NCBI GenBank assembly: GCA_015499995.1
Contig: JADNRV010000095.1
Coordinates: 147,897 to 211,896, forward strand
Origin: Flammula alnicola
Lineage: Eukaryota > Basidiomycota > Agaricomycetes > Agaricales > Strophariaceae
DNA length: 64,000 bases
Direction: 5' to 3'
Of this stretch, positions 1 through 12,048 are shown in pieces. Each line of letters opens with the position of its first letter. The stretch's first letter is position 1. A program made the position numbers and the translations under genes. The notes below the pieces were generated by a model that saw only the letters and a program-made list of their open reading frames with translations, searched no databases and had not been told where the DNA came from.

Positions 1-54
1 TGCGGTTGCGCAACGATCGAATGGACGTAACGGATCTTTTCCTCTTCGGACTTC

Positions 55-215
55 ATGTCATGATCGTGAACATGTCGCTGAAATCCTTACATTTTGCCGG
101 ACTAGTTATCTGGACGGGATGTACTAAGGACCAGGTTGGACGTATGATGTAGTAAGTCGAATCATGTTTCTTGGGATTATCTACGCCGGGCAGATTAGAT
201 TTGAACGTGGCTGTG
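55..215. repeat. Dispersed repeat fragment, inverted partner at 18,870-19,015
   Basis: Read forward, this stretch matches the reverse complement of 18,870-19,015. Shared blocks include GTCGCTGAAATCCTTAC and GCAGATTAGATTTGAACGTG. No coding potential was seen. It shows that the left edge of the window lies inside a repeat family present in both orientations in this region. Confidence 0.7.
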
Positions 216-2440
216 CATTGACAAGGAAAAGGTTATCTCTATCACGTGGCCCGGAGCTTTCCGCGAAAATCCTGCGTAGTACGATCACTGATCAGTCGAT
301 ACACCTTCCTTTGCCCTCATCAAGTGCCTCTTCAGCTCACCATCGTACCATATCTGAATGGGTGGCCTTCGCCACTATCGACATGGATCAACGCTCTCAA
401 CAGTCACTCGTCATAAACAAAGCCGATGGCTTCTTTAGCTGATATCAGGAGTGGAATCCTGTTCTACAGGGGCAAGATATGAATCAGTGAGTTGCGATCC
501 CTTCTACGGCTCCTCTTTCCATGTTCTTACTTATCTCTTTCTATAAGCTCCCCCCTACACTATCTCGTACTTTTCACCATGTGGGTGTGGCCTCCTGCAG
601 CATCTATCGAACAGGCACAGTGGTCCACCAAGAGCATGCGTGATGATCCCCTTGGATTATACAACGTGTCTCCATCCGTCCATCCTGGGCGGTGCGTCGT
701 CCTACTCTCCTACACTGCCTTCTAGTCTCGCTCCTTCTGTTTTATAGTACCTAGGGCTGCTTGACTACTTGTCGTATGAAGCCCGGGAACGCTTCTATTC
801 GTTGCTATTGCTATTTGTGCGACCGGATCTTGGGACGGTCAACAGTCTTTCTATCTTGCAGTCGTGTCTTCTGCGTAGAGTCTTGGACCCAATTTGCATT
901 CAGAGCGCTGGCAGGCGGATTCGCGGCTGTTCGCTTCATGAGTTCAAAATCCCCTCGTCGTCGAATGCGTTCTTTCCCAACCCAATTCTCAAACGTTCCT
1001 ACATGCAATAGATGCATATGCGCACCTACGCACCCATGCATGGCCTGTCCACAAAGAGCTGCAGATTGAGCCGCGTCCACAGTTGTGTTGGAGGCTTGAA
1101 ATCTTCTCGAACGCACGAACCGTTGGTATAATTGTCCTCCGTGTGACTTGGTTAAATGTTCATCTGCACACTCCTCTCTGCAGCTCTACCCTACTTATTC
1201 TACGTGCGCAGTAGGGCGTGTAGCGACGAGTTTTAATGATTTCCTTTTTCTTTTGCTTTTCCTCTTGAAGCTTAAAATTCTTCTCGATCACAGCGCCATT
1301 CCAGGCGTGAGCTTAGTTAACTGATCTGGAGTCTTACAACAGTCTAAGCTGTCCTACCTCTCAGGTATGCTATGCGTGTGGATGGTGTGTTAAATTGCGC
1401 GTTTTGGACGCCCAGTTGGGTTTTGATTTGTGGTCGGATGTCCTAGGATGGTTGTGATCTGGAACTGCTTATAACTTATATGATATTCATAGCCAGGGAC
1501 AAGCGACAGTCAGTCGAAGTCTCGATTGCGTTTTATGCGTCGGTTAAAGTCGGGCTGTCCCTTATAGTGTGTGATGATTTTGAAAGGAGAATCATGCTTA
1601 ACGTCGGTGCTATAGTCCTGAGTTCGAATCAGCCCTCGATCTTCTGGAATTTCTTTCTTTTATGCCTCCTTTCTTCTTTATGATATCCTGGGCGGGTCAT
1701 AACCATATGTCTATTCTGTTCTGTTCTCCTGCATCCATCCTCTCTTCTTCTGCTCTCATAGAATGAGAATGGCATCTGAAGCGCAAGGCTGAGAGTATGC
1801 GTGCAAGGCCCTTGCCCTCTCCTCATCAATGCATCACCATCGATCATTGGTCGATCATCCCCCATTGACCATCGTGATTCATCTCTGCAACTTACGATCG
1901 TGGCACATCGATATAGTGGCCGTATTCCCAGTTAGAATTATTTTCGACTCCACCATGGACATTGATTTTCCCCGTGCGAGCTTCGCTAAAGATGGCTAAC
2001 TCGTAATTTGTAAGACGCTTCCCAACTGCAGCTCAATGTGCGTGGGGCACGGATATCAGATACGCACGCTCTACACCATTCAATCCCACACATGCACCTT
2101 CGCGAGAAGGAGAGAGATGTGGGCGTCTATAGCATGCAATAGCAGCATCAATAAGCTAGATACTATTGATATACGGTCATTTATATATTTTACAATGTCC
2201 ATTAAAATAAGGAGAAAATGAGAGGACGAAGCGGATCTGCCGAGGTATGTAGTTCTGCAGTTTCTAAGGTGTTGCCAATTGCAAACGGGGTTCTTTTTTA
2301 AGAGAAAAAGTACACGATTGTCTACTTTAAAGAGCATATGTCCGGCTTATGTCCGTGGTTTTCGTGAGCGCGATGCACAATGTCGGCGTTCAAGGACTTT
2401 TCAGGACAATAAAGCTACTACTTTATGTAAGTATAATCTG
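216..2440. other. Gene-free repeat debris
   Basis: No supported gene. Short open frames here lack paired splice signals or recognisable protein features. Pyrimidine-rich blocks resembling those at 3.9-5.3, 11.0-12.0 and 13.7-14.2 kb recur. The stretch 2,070-2,260 is an inverted copy of 62,590-62,775, and 2,240-2,440 is conserved downstream of the F-box paralogues at 23.6 and 47.8 kb, so it is probably their shared 3' flank. Confidence 0.6.
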
Positions 2441-3642
2441 TCATCGGTCACGACATACAGATATCATCCCCTTCTGGGCAAGTCGAGGAACGGCGGCAAC
2501 GAAAGCAGACTCGGAAATGGATTCTAGAGAATCCAGCAACAAACGAAACTCGACGCTTCTCAACGCCGGGAAACCCGTTCCAAGTAGAAGATCTTGCAAT
2601 TCATCCCATGGGCTACCGTCTACAGGGGCATCATGTTGAAAGAACACGAGGGTGAGGCGTTGGAGATGCATATGCGCACCGATAATGAGGAGGGCCTGTA
2701 CCATCAGCTGTATCGGGGAATGCTCAGACGCGGATTCAGTGATAATGAGCCTGAGCGAGCGTAGATTGGTGGAGTGCGTCCGCACTACAGTCATTAACGA
2801 CCGCAAGTCTACTCGATAACTAGGTTAGTGATGCGGTGGCCATAGACGGAAAGGAAGAACTCACCTGCGTCGGAGGCATGATTCAAGGATCTCACCTCTA
2901 GATGCTGCAACGATTCGCCCGCTGTGATCATGTACTGGCGCACAATGGTACTGACGGTTGAGGGATCGAAGATCCAGCACGAAAAGTGCAGGCTTTGCAG
3001 CGATGAGAGAGCTGGGATGAGCCAGTCCAACACCAAAGTGTCCTGACAACACTGCACGTCCAACCTCTCCAGCAGAAATACAGGGTCGGCAACGTCGCTT
3101 TTGCTGTCAATGATTTGGTTCCGCACCCAGCATTCGTCAAAATTGATTGCTCGCAGCTTCGGGAACTGGTTTAAGAAGGTGGGGAGACCGTTATTGCCGT
3201 AGATGACGCCTGGTTGACCTTTCACGTCGTCCTCCTTCAGCGAAATCTCCTCTATGCATTTTAACCGCGACAACGAAGGAAAGTCGAAGCGGGGTTTTCC
3301 TTGCCTGCGTCTCCGGTGGAAGATATCGAGGGAAACGATGTATGGAGACAATAAGTCTAACGTGCGATGGAGCACCTCGGAGCGCCGGGTCCAACGGTTA
3401 TTAATCTCCCACAAATCGAGATGCTTGGCAAGTGTTCGAATATGAGGCATAGATTCCAATTTGGCCAGCAAAATTGTGTCCTCAGAGTGTAAGGATATGG
3501 TACGGAAAATACCAGCCTGAGCCGGTGAAAAGAGCGCTCGACACGTTAAAGCACATGCACATAATGATAGGTAGTCGTCATCTGCAGCCAGATGACTGAG
3601 AATGGCCCAAAGCAATTCTGGGGGTAATTCGTGAAAGGGCAT
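2441..3642 (-). CDS. F-box protein, paralogue 1 (intact, two exons)
   Basis: Likely substrate-recognition subunit of an SCF-type ubiquitin ligase; the substrate is unknown. Exon 1 is 2865-3642 and exon 2 is 2441-2808. The 56-nt intron 2809-2864 has donor GTGAGT, branch site CACTAAC and acceptor TAG. Splicing gives 381 aa. The N-terminus MPFHELPPELLWAILSHL is a typical F-box start, followed by a Cys-rich helix (LCACALTCRALFSPAQ). The rest is leucine-rich with weak repeats such as LERLDVQ and LQSLHFS, resembling degenerate LRRs. An upstream in-frame ATG at 3666 would add 8 residues. MPFHEL is preferred because it is shared by the paralogues. Without splicing the frame breaks exactly at the intron, so the gene is not a pseudogene. 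Paralogues lie at 23.9, 30.8, 36.9, 44.8 and 48/62 kb. Confidence 0.85.
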
Positions 3643-5909
3643 TTTGGGGGCAAGCCAGACGGTCATGCACTGGAGCTGATGTTATATCGGCATTGGTGTG
3701 TGTACCTGCCCACAGTACACTACCATGCGGAATTTCTCTTCCGTGTTGATCGCCTGAATGATGAATTAGTTCCAAGAATGATTCGACGGGATTGATGGAG
3801 CCCGTCTGCTTAGGTATATTGAGATCAGGTCAGATATGCAGATAATCCGAATATTCTTCGCCTACCGAAGTGTGTGTACCTACCCACAATAGATGGCCGG
3901 TCCCTTGGCTTTATACATTATAATGCGTCCAGGCTGCATCAACGATGGTGGTTAACAGCTCTCCTTACTCTCCTATTCTACCTTCAATATTGTCGAGCGC
4001 AGCACGATCTGTTCGCCTTGCGAGCTGCACTCGTGCGTGGCTAACTGGTGAGTTGTTCATATGCAGCTCTACATGCGTGAGGCGTAGACATCCACATCTT
4101 ATATCATCCTATTCTGAGATCCACACGCACACGCGCGAGAGGAAATGACCTCCAGGGATAGGAGATCATGCCAGTGGGCAGGTGTCCAGGAAAGGGAGAA
4201 TTATGTCATCTGAGCAAATCAGGACGTGAGGTTCGTTTCTCATCCTCGCACCTCGATCATCGTTTCTTCGGGTCGTCATCGCGGCACATCGATACAACCT
4301 GCCTCTACCGCTATCAACAGATATCAACTCTTGCAGCACTCGCTCACCATCTACGCAGCGGATGTCGTCGTAGGAACACGAGACTGCTATGCTGTGGGTA
4401 GAAAATTGCTCAGTTGCTCGATGTGGCCTAGGTACGGGTTATCTCTGTTCCTTCTTCTTTGTTTCTTATTGGCCTCTTCTTATATACTCCTAGGCTTCGT
4501 TGTACTGTCTTGCTCGCTTTATACGACGCGTCCAAGCTGCTTGACGGGCCCACTTGGTGCGCCGTCTACTCCCTCTGCAGTTCTTCCTTCTATCCGTTTC
4601 TCCTCTCTTCCTGCTTACCCTTCCGTCCACATACTCGAAGTCCTCTTGTCCACATCGATGGATAGGCTTTCCCTCTTCTGCATGCACGCGCCCACGAACT
4701 TCCGTCCACGGAGAGCTGCACATGCAGTCATATCCAGCTAGCTCCAGTCCCCTTGAGCGCGACACACCCATTGTCTTTCTGCGTGTGAACTGTGCTCGAG
4801 GGCGGCTAGCTTCATTTATCATTTTCGAGATGGGCTCTCCGCGCGTTTGGGAGGGACGGTGTGCTGCGTGTAGCGATGAGAACGTTGAGCGGCCAACGCA
4901 ATGTCTGATATTTTCTTTTCTACAACAAAACACTCTGGCTGTCTCTCGAACATACGTGATCTTTCCTCTTCCAAGGATCCACTCCATGGATGCATGTATC
5001 ATGCATGTATGTTCGCACTATACCCCCTCAACCCTATCCTTGCACGCGTGGAAGAGAAGGAAGGAAAATCGGAGATGTATTCGCAACTAGCCATGCTTGC
5101 AGCTTAGAGTCTTCTCGACCTCAGCGCAGCATAACCGTTACGGCGCCTTCTCAAACGGTTCGCTTTCTTCTTCCTTTAATCTAATCTACCTGCGTGCATG
5201 GATGGGGTGTTAACTTGCGCGTTTCGGATGATGGGTTTGATGTGATTTGTGCGTCGACTTCCCTACATAGGACGTGCGGTTAGAGTTCAGAACGTTCAGA
5301 TCTTGAGTTTGTTTGTTATACTGGCTATCGGGCGGATGTCATAATATTTTCATGCTGAATTGGTCGGGGCGCGCTCTGTGGTGTGTAACGCGAATGAGGA
5401 TGTCGGAGTTGTCCTCGTTCTATATTCTTCCCTCCACATGTTTCCCTCTTCTGCCTTATCTACTGCAAGATTCGATTACCTTTCGACCATCTAGCATTCT
5501 AAAAGTGAATGAAGCCTCGGTGAGTCTCCTCCAAGGCTTTCTCCGAGCCGATGCCCTTTGATCTTCTCCGTCTCAAAATTTCTCAACGGAAATATTGAAT
5601 ATTGAAAAGTTCGCGTAGGGGGACAGGGGGAGACCGAGGAATGCAGTGTCGGGCCACGTTCAGCTCGTCTTGGATCGGGGATGCATAGAAGCGATGGACT
5701 CGTCGCTCCTTTCGTTCCGTTCCGTACAATGACATGCCATTTGCTTGCTTCCTCCGCGTTGCCTTCCTGGATATCTCTCAGTCCATGCTATAGTATTATC
5801 TTGGTTCTGTTGCTCGTATAGGTGACGTCCGAGTTATTATTGTCATCGCATGTCACTGGGTTGGGGGTAATATGCGTTTCCAAGATGTAAAGGATGAGCT
5901 CATGTCTAT
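3643..5909. other. F-box 5' flank and repeats
   Basis: No gene supported. 3,660-3,905 is the F-box upstream region and recurs near 25,200-25,318 and 37,560-37,775 (shared blocks such as TGTGTGTACCTACC and TGATGGAGCCCGTCT). From 3,945 the sequence is a dispersed repeat (separate entry). 5,100-5,900 shows only pyrimidine-rich tracts and short frames. Confidence 0.6.
3945..4900 (+). repeat. Dispersed repeat family R2, copy 1
   Basis: This interval is matched, in inverted orientation, by 28,620-29,720. Shared blocks include GCGAGCTGCACTCGTG, TGGTGAGTTGTTCATATG, CTATTCTGAGATCCA, CCTCCAGGGATAGGAGAT and GGAGAGCTGCACATGC, in the same order. Shorter relatives occur near 11.0-11.8 and 13.7-14.2 kb. 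No conserved reading frame was recognised, so the copies look non-coding or very degenerate. Confidence 0.7.
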
Positions 5910-5959
5910 TTATTGCTATTTTCGAAAATGATGACATTTCGAAAAAGAAAAGTTTCAAG
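5910..5959 (+). repeat. Left terminal inverted repeat of DD34E transposon
   Basis: 50 bp starting TTATTGCTATTTTCGAAAAT and ending AGTTTCAAG. It is identical over all 50 bases to the reverse complement of 8697-8746. It contains a TTTTCGAAAA palindrome that could be a transposase contact. Confidence 0.9.
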
Positions 5960-6084
5960 TGCTGACCTAAGTTTGAGCTGCTAGGGTGACGAGATGTCAC
6001 ACAGGCTCTTGAATTCGCGCTCTATCCTTGTTGCATCCTCAACGCTCCATTGTCGTCTAATTGCTGAATGTTGAACAGTGAAAC

Positions 6085-7100
6085 ATGGTATACAGAAAGA
6101 TCAGTGATGATCTCAAGGAAGCGGCTTTGCGACTGGACGCTCGTGGCCGTGATAATGTCTATGATATAGCTGCGATTACAGGGATCTCAATCCGCACGTT
6201 CTATCGTGCTCGTCGGCGAAAGCTACAAACCGGCAGTGTTGCCAAGGCAGAAGTTATTGGTCGTGGCCGACCAAGGGCGCTTCTCCGACGTGACTGCGAC
6301 TATCTTCTACGACTGGCACGCCACAAGCCCACTCTTTTCCTCGACGAATATTCTCGACGCTTGGAACGGTTCCGTGCGCTGTCTGTCTCCTTGGCCACTA
6401 TCCATCGAAGCCTTGAACGGGCTGGGCTCAATGTCAAGCATGTTCAAAAGCTCGCTGCTGAAAGGGACCCCTTTTTACGTGCTGATTTCATCCGCCGTAT
6501 TGGTCAATATCCTGCCAACTACCTCCTTCCGATTGATGAGGTTTCGAAGGATGACCGCACATACACCCGGCTATGGGGTAGAGCACCTATTGGGAAGCGG
6601 GTTGAACAGCATGACCCTTTTGTTCGCCGACGCAGGTATTCTATGATCGCAGCCCTGGCTCTTGATGAAGGGATTGTTGCGTCAAGGGTTCTTGAAGGAT
6701 CGTTCAAGCATGATACATTCCTCGAATATCTCCGTGATGATGTGGTATGTAACCTATATCCTTCAGCAGTAAAAATTCTAATACTTTATCTCAGCTCCCT
6801 CTTACAACTCCCTTCCCTGGGCCCCGTAGTGTGCTTCTTCTCGACAATGCCCGAATTCATCACTCCGAGGAGGTCACAGCCTTGGTTCACAGCTTTGGCT
6901 GTATTATCGAATACCTACCTCCATATTCTCCAGACTTCCAACCAATCGAGCTCGCTTTTTCAGTCATCAAGTCACATCTTCGACGCTGCGGGCTCTCATT
7001 CTATACGTACAATTCCCATTACTATGAGTTGTATAAAGCTTGTGAAGAGATCACACCAGAGATGACGTGGGGATTTTTTCGACACACGGGTTATATATGA
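6085..7100 (+). CDS. DD34E transposase (IS630/Tc1/mariner-like), intact
   Basis: Cut-and-paste transposase. Exon 1 is 6085-6744 and exon 2 is 6795-7100, joined across a 50-nt GTATGT...CAG intron at 6745-6794, giving 321 aa. Residues 1-55 are a helix-turn-helix region (AAITGISIRTFYRARRRK). The catalytic triad is visible: D151 in LLPIDEVSKDDRTY, D237 in VLLLDNARIHHS and E272 in YSPDFQPIELAFS. D237 and E272 are separated by 34 residues (DD34E). No stop or frameshift is present, and length is usual for fungal DDE_3-type endonucleases. It lies inside 50-bp inverted repeats and is convergent with the accessory gene. The start ATG is preceded by ACAGTGAAAC. The frame after the intron depends on that splice. 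Confidence 0.88.
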
Positions 7101-7189
7101 TTGATACTGTACACAAACTGTCCGTAGGTATCATTTCCGAAGCAAAGAGCAAGTGATAGTCAGCATGAAGGCAGTAAATGAGTAGTAAG

Positions 7190-8572
7190 CTAGGCTGGAT
7201 TTGCAAGAGCGTGAGTCCATCGGAGCTGTGCGTCACGAACAGAGGCCAGCTCTCCAATTGACAGTCTTCCTTCGCCTCGAAGATCAGTATCAGAAATAAG
7301 CCGGAGGACATGTGGTCCGGCAATTTGTATAGCGTCAAGTTTTCCTCTGATTTCCTCTGAGAGCTCGTAACGATGACAGAAGCTGTCCAATTTCATAGGC
7401 GGTGGAGGAACGCGATGGCGCGGCGAGTTTGCCGGAGCAGCTGTAGCAGGATTTACTGGAGCTAGAGGAGGCGCATTCGGAGCTCGGAAAACATCTGCAA
7501 ATCCAGGAAAGTTGACAGTGATGGCAGGAGCAACAGCGTCACGGTTTTGTGCTAATCGACGCTTGGCGAGCAATGCAACATCATCTATATTGTGTTTATT
7601 AGTCGGGTCAAACATCTTGGCATTTGGCGGGTTTTCTTGGTCGACTCCTTCGATCTTCCCATCCTAAAGCAATGACAGTGTTAGTGACTGGAGGACAATA
7701 TATATATAGGGCATGGATACAACAATTGCGGCCGCCCAGGTACGTAAATGCATATGCGTTAGGTGAATATGTTCTGCATTCGCACCCGCAACATAGCAGG
7801 GTGTCTTCCCACACTGCCTGTCTTCACAACGGTGACGGCGTTCGAGCTCTTGTATAATTTTCGCCTGCGCAGTCTCTTCTTTCGAAGGTAGACTGGTCTA
7901 GACAAGTTCAGGGAATACATATGAGTCAAAATGCACCTAAAAATGTACCGTACCTTTTGTTTCTTTCGAGATCCTGTCGCTTCTTCATGTTCAGCCTCCT
8001 CCTCAGAATTATCGTCCCCATTTCCAGTCTATATCAAGGAATTATAAGGTGAAGAACCAAGAGAAATCAAAGCGACAGACCTTGTTCTCAACAACATAGA
8101 GCTTCACCTCAAAAGGAGACTTGTTTGAAGCCTCTTCTACCATTTGCTTGTAGTCTTTCTCATTAACGACGACAACCTGGTCAGTTACACGTCGTGGAAT
8201 GGTATAGGACAGAGAGAACGAATCGGCGTCATCGAGTTCCTGGCCTTGAAAAAGCCATGAGCATTCAAAAAGGTCCTCGCGCTTGAGGGACGTCAGGGCT
8301 TTGATCAAAAAGTCGCGCAAAGGAACATCTTCGTGGAAATGATCAATCCTCGTCATGACGGGTGGCTTTGCATTGGCCCTGCGCTTCTTCCCAGGTTCCA
8401 GAGGTGCAATGAGGGGCGTGAAAAGAAGAGTCATCTTGATGCCTTTGCCATTGTTGTAAAGGCTGGGACCCCCTGCAAGCCTAATGTGTTAGCAATTTCG
8501 TGCACAAGCTCAGTACCTACAGCCTTCATTCTCCTCTTCTGAGTCTTCATGGTCAGTGTCATAATCAGGCAT
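7190..8572 (-). CDS. Transposon-borne accessory protein, five exons, 389 aa
   Basis: Exons: 8521-8572, 8081-8472, 7954-8028, 7721-7897, 7190-7663. The four introns are 48-57 nt, several with CTAAC branch sites; phases agree throughout and there are 389 codons plus stop. Function unknown. Order: an acidic N-terminus (MPDYDTDHEDSEEENEG); a region with alternating hydrophobic strands around residues 40-140; an acidic and basic linker; a Cys/His segment (HRCEDRQCGKTPC) that could bind zinc, followed by LRTWAAAIV; a Pro/Ala-rich linker; and a C-terminal helical region (LDSFCHRYELSEEIRGKL) that resembles a SAM-like fold. I recall similar SAM-tailed proteins being widespread in Agaricomycetes but cannot name the family. 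Its place inside the inverted repeats implies a role in transposition or its control. Confidence 0.78.
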
Positions 8573-8696
8573 GGTTTGTGGGCAGTAGTAAGATCAAATT
8601 GCGAAGGAGGATGTACTCTGAAAGACGGAATCGACGCGCTGGGTTGACTGGAGGCGTCACAGAATGTGACTTCTCACGGTCTAACAGCCAACACAA

Positions 8697-8746
8697 CTTG
8701 AAACTTTTCTTTTTCGAAATGTCATCATTTTCGAAAATAGCAATAA
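8697..8746 (-). repeat. Right terminal inverted repeat of DD34E transposon
   Basis: The reverse complement is identical over 50 bp to 5910-5959. It lies 125 bp upstream of the accessory gene start, so it could also contribute to that gene's promoter. Confidence 0.9.
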
Positions 8747-9429
8747 TCATTAATGGGTAAATAAATACGATTGTGTCTTTTCTCACCTTGGAATCCACTA
8801 ATCTCTGTTTGTATCGGCCCCCAGGCCCTCCAGATTCATCGCCCAGCGACGTTCTAACGCTTGTGTAGAGCTTTGTCACTTTGGAGTTTCGCCTCTCGCC
8901 GGACAGTCTCACGATAATTAGTCTATATCTCTGTCCTATTTCAAATGACCTGTTACGACAAGAATCTCATATGATGTTCTATCAAATAGTAGCCCCCGGG
9001 TATTTTAATTCAAATCGGCTTCGAGCAATATTCTCCAAGGACAGAAACCAAAAATGATTACTATGAGCCTGATAAGGCAAATCATCACGTTATGACAATG
9101 GTCCGTGCGCGGGTATATATGTAGCCTACGAGACGTCACCACTTCATTTTTTTCCTTCTCTCTTCTCCCCCCCCACGTATTTGAGGCATCTATTATCGAT
9201 TCACTGGATGGATTCAGACGAGGCCCGTCAGCACTGTTATATCTTGCAGACATGATGCACATGGTCATACGGACCCCCGTATTAGATCAATGTGAATGCA
9301 TGCAGTTTGAATCTAACGGCGCCTCCTCTCCTCCCATCAGTTGCAGATCTTTGCTCTCCTCCATCACTCATGCCTCTGAGTTCAATATCTTTGCGCTTCG
9401 AGCAGCTCGACGGGTGACTCCTTCGCTTT
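8747..9429. other. Intergenic, nothing recognised
   Basis: No gene or RNA seen. It contains a pyrimidine tract and a run of C near 9,165, then grades into the repeat at 9,430. Confidence 0.5.
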
Positions 9430-9690
9430 CTTGATGATTGGCTCATGTTTCGTGGACGGATGCAGCGCATATATCTCAGCGCGTTTTTCTCTTTGTCCGC
9501 TTTACTGTTTCTTTGTCTCTTTCGACGTGCGCTGCTTGCCTTTTCGTCCCAGGTTTAGTTACCAGTCACCCGGGCGCCTTGCTTTTGTTTTGCTTTTGTC
9601 CCTGTATTCGTGGTCTTGGTGGCTTTGAGCCTTTGGACATCGGAGGGTGTTGATGACTGTGATCTTGATCCGGGTGACCAGAGACCAGGG
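9430..9690 (-). repeat. Dispersed repeat family R1, inverted fragment
   Basis: The forward sequence matches the reverse complement of 38,680-38,890 and 46,210-46,420 (shared elements: CGTGGAC, GATGCAG, ATATTTCTCAGCG-like block, then a GATGACTG block). Similar pyrimidine-rich sequence continues to about 10,040. No intact frame is shared by the copies, although all of them are rich in Leu/Phe codons on the strand represented here, which may be a degraded membrane-protein gene. Confidence 0.6.
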
Positions 9691-10289
9691 ACGATTGGCC
9701 TCTACACCACCATGACGAAGAGTACATCCCTCTTTATTTCTTCCTCTGAAGACCTCGGAGACATCATCGCGTGCGGTCAGTCGGCCGTGGCACTGGCGAT
9801 ATTTCACATATGTGGCTCTCCTCTCTCTCTTCGTATTTGAGCTCCTCATCTCTTTCGCCAATTTTCCCTTCTCATAAGAATTTAGTGCCCTGCACGAAGC
9901 TCGTAGTCATGCAACTGCGGAGGGTCCGGTCGGTGTATCATGTCGTACCATGGAAAGAGTTGCCGGTGTTCTATGATGCACCGCAATTCTGTGAGCCTCG
10001 AGGGTTAACATCGTTTTTCCTGCTGCGGTTCTACAAATGAACACTCCCAAGACCCTCCTCATAGTATAAACTTACGGCTCGCGCAGTGGAAGATTTGTAA
10101 CATTTGCTTTCCTTTTGTTCAGATTTACCGGATTTAAATTTCGTGCTTGGGCTCGGATTAGTCCAGCCCCGTGTCGTTGACATGATTGGGCGTGTTTACT
10201 CGGGCCAGCAGACGCAAAACATGGACAAATTTTTTGGGTTGTACTAATTAGAACACATACGAACTAACCTTCCAACACAACCGTTTTCA

Positions 10290-10726
10290 ACATGCTTCGA
10301 CCTCTAACTCGCCGTCTAACGCACAACCTCAAACATCATACCCGAGGGGTCCATCTCCGAAGAATCCACCTCGATTATCCATCGTGGGCGGCTACTTGAT
10401 CGATAATGCCACCTGCGTAGCCTGGGGCTCTCGCATCATGGAAAAGCCGCTGAATCCTGAAGTGCAGAATGATTCGCTCGCTGCTCTTTGTCGCATTATG
10501 CGGACGGTTGGAGAAAAGCCATACTGTGCTCGCTTTATTGTATGAGGCCATTTCCTGGATGGATCCTGAATTGATACGCAAATTTGAAGAGGGAGAACGC
10601 GAGGCTGTCGCCAGCGAGCTTCTTAAGGCGCACGGTGGGCTTACTTACGCTTCTATTCAACTTCACGCTTTCAACACCCGATTCGCAGGTATCACTCGAT
10701 ATAAATTCAAAACGAAGTCACATTAG
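10290..10726 (+). pseudogene. Unrecognised coding remnant
   Basis: Three adjacent stretches in different frames look coding. They are an Arg-rich N-terminus from ATG 10,290 (MLRPLTRRLTHNLKHH), a middle piece containing LIDNATCVAWGSRIMEKPL, and a C-terminal piece ending KFKTKSH at 10,726 (with PELIRKFEEGEREAVAS). I found no convincing introns to join them, so this is more likely a frameshifted remnant than a working gene. Family unknown. Confidence 0.25.
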
Positions 10727-10739
10727 TCCGAATCTCGGA

Positions 10740-12048
10740 ATACGGTGATGGATGATGATGTATTCGTCTCTCATGGGATCAGGTTAGCATTGTGATTGGG
10801 GTTCGCTTGGGGTAGGCAGGGAGGGAGAGACGTCGGAGGTCCATTCGGTAGAACTAAGTGGTGCGGAAACCCCCTGCTACGTGACACCGTTTTTACTTCT
10901 GAGGCTGTACTCAATCCATTTCATTTTTCGTCTTGTACCAACTAAATATGTATCTCGAAACCAATCGCAATTGAACCTTTTCGGAAAGCAGGCCCTCTCT
11001 CTCCTATCATCATCGACCATCCCCCACCTCGATCACCGTACCTGCAACTTACGATCCTCGCACATCAATATGGGGTGCTTCGCTACTATCGATGGGTCTC
11101 AATCCTCTCTGCGATAGCTCGACATCTACACGGCGGATGACTTTTCAGCCACCTACAGCCTACTTACTAGCTGGTGCCAGTGAGAGGCCAGTGAGGCTGC
11201 TCAGAGGGAACTGGGTCAGTCGCGCGATGCAGTGGCTGTCTCCTTAGTCCCCTCTGCTGATTGACGCGCTGTTGTTCAAAACCCTCTCGCTGCCCGTGAT
11301 GTTCTGCAACACCTACGTTCACGGTTTCAGCAGGCAATCGCGATCGTCCCATGGATATCGTAGTGGCCTTAGCTTATGGACCTCATCCCGGTAGATTTCG
11401 TCCTTCATCCTATTCTCTTAATCTACCTTCCAGATAACCTTTGCTGTTCTAGTGGAGGATTGGTTTGTTATGTCATGTCGCACCTAGGGATGTGCAGTAA
11501 GGTGCGCTTCTACATATTGCTATTGCCATTATGTGGCTCCTGACTCTTGTTCAGTGCTTCTCCATCGCAAGCTAATTCATGAAAAGCACCGCAAGATGGC
11601 TCTATGTGTGTGAGGCGTGGACGCGTGGACATCCACACTCCGCATCATCCAATTCTGCAAGCACACGAGAGAAGGAGGGAGAATCACAGAGCCAGACGCA
11701 GCTAGCCACTAGCATTGTTGACATTTGGAGTCTTCTAATCGAGCGCAGCGTCACCAGCACAGGTATCAGGGCGGCTTGGCTATCCCACGATTGCACTCTG
11801 ATTCTCTTTCCTCTATTAGATTGCGCTGTGCTGCATCCGTGGATGTGATTTCCCGCATTCTGGGCGACGAGTTTGGTTTGTGGGTCCGATGTCCTAAGCC
11901 CGGCTTCTCAATTTTGACGGTATTAAATCAGCGCCAGCTGTCACCGCCTTCCTCGACTTAGCCAGCTCTGTCGGAGTCTTGAGCTTCACACACAGCCTTT
12001 ATCTGGCATTCAGATCACAATAATATTGTTGCCGCGAGACGTTGAAAT
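10740..12048. other. Intergenic with R2-like repeat fragments
   Basis: No gene supported. 11,020-11,860 contains blocks related to the R2 repeat (CATCTACACGGCGGATG, GAGGCGTGGAC...CATCCACAC), probably a diverged copy. The last 200 bp form the promoter side of the kinase-like gene at 12,049. Confidence 0.5.

Larger units (their letters stand above)
5910..8746. mobile_element. DNA transposon with DD34E transposase and convergent accessory gene
   Basis: A 2,837-bp unit bounded by identical 50-bp inverted repeats (5910-5959 and 8697-8746). It holds two convergent genes: a transposase on plus (6085-7100) and a five-exon accessory gene on minus (7190-8572), with 89 bp between their stops. Both read cleanly after splicing, and the identical arms suggest recent activity. 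The catalytic spacing fits the IS630/Tc1/mariner group. The exact outer edge and target duplication are uncertain because the flanks give no clear TA repeat; weaker similarity (a shared TTCCAAG block) continues outside the 50-bp arms, so the true inverted repeat could be longer and partly diverged. Confidence 0.82.

Noticed and set aside
1592..1645. tRNA-like T-arm (GAGTTCGAATC)
   Set aside because: No matching acceptor stem, D arm or anticodon arm upstream; one T-stem pair is mismatched.
2809..2864. Apparent premature stop separating two F-box open frames
   Set aside because: The interval has a GTGAGT donor, CACTAAC branch site and TAG acceptor, and splicing restores the family frame, so it is an intron rather than a disabling mutation.
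8697..8746. Extending the DD34E element with a TA target duplication
   Set aside because: No consistent TA flanks at the 50-bp arm edges. The flanks show only weak further similarity, so the outer limit was left at the perfect arms.
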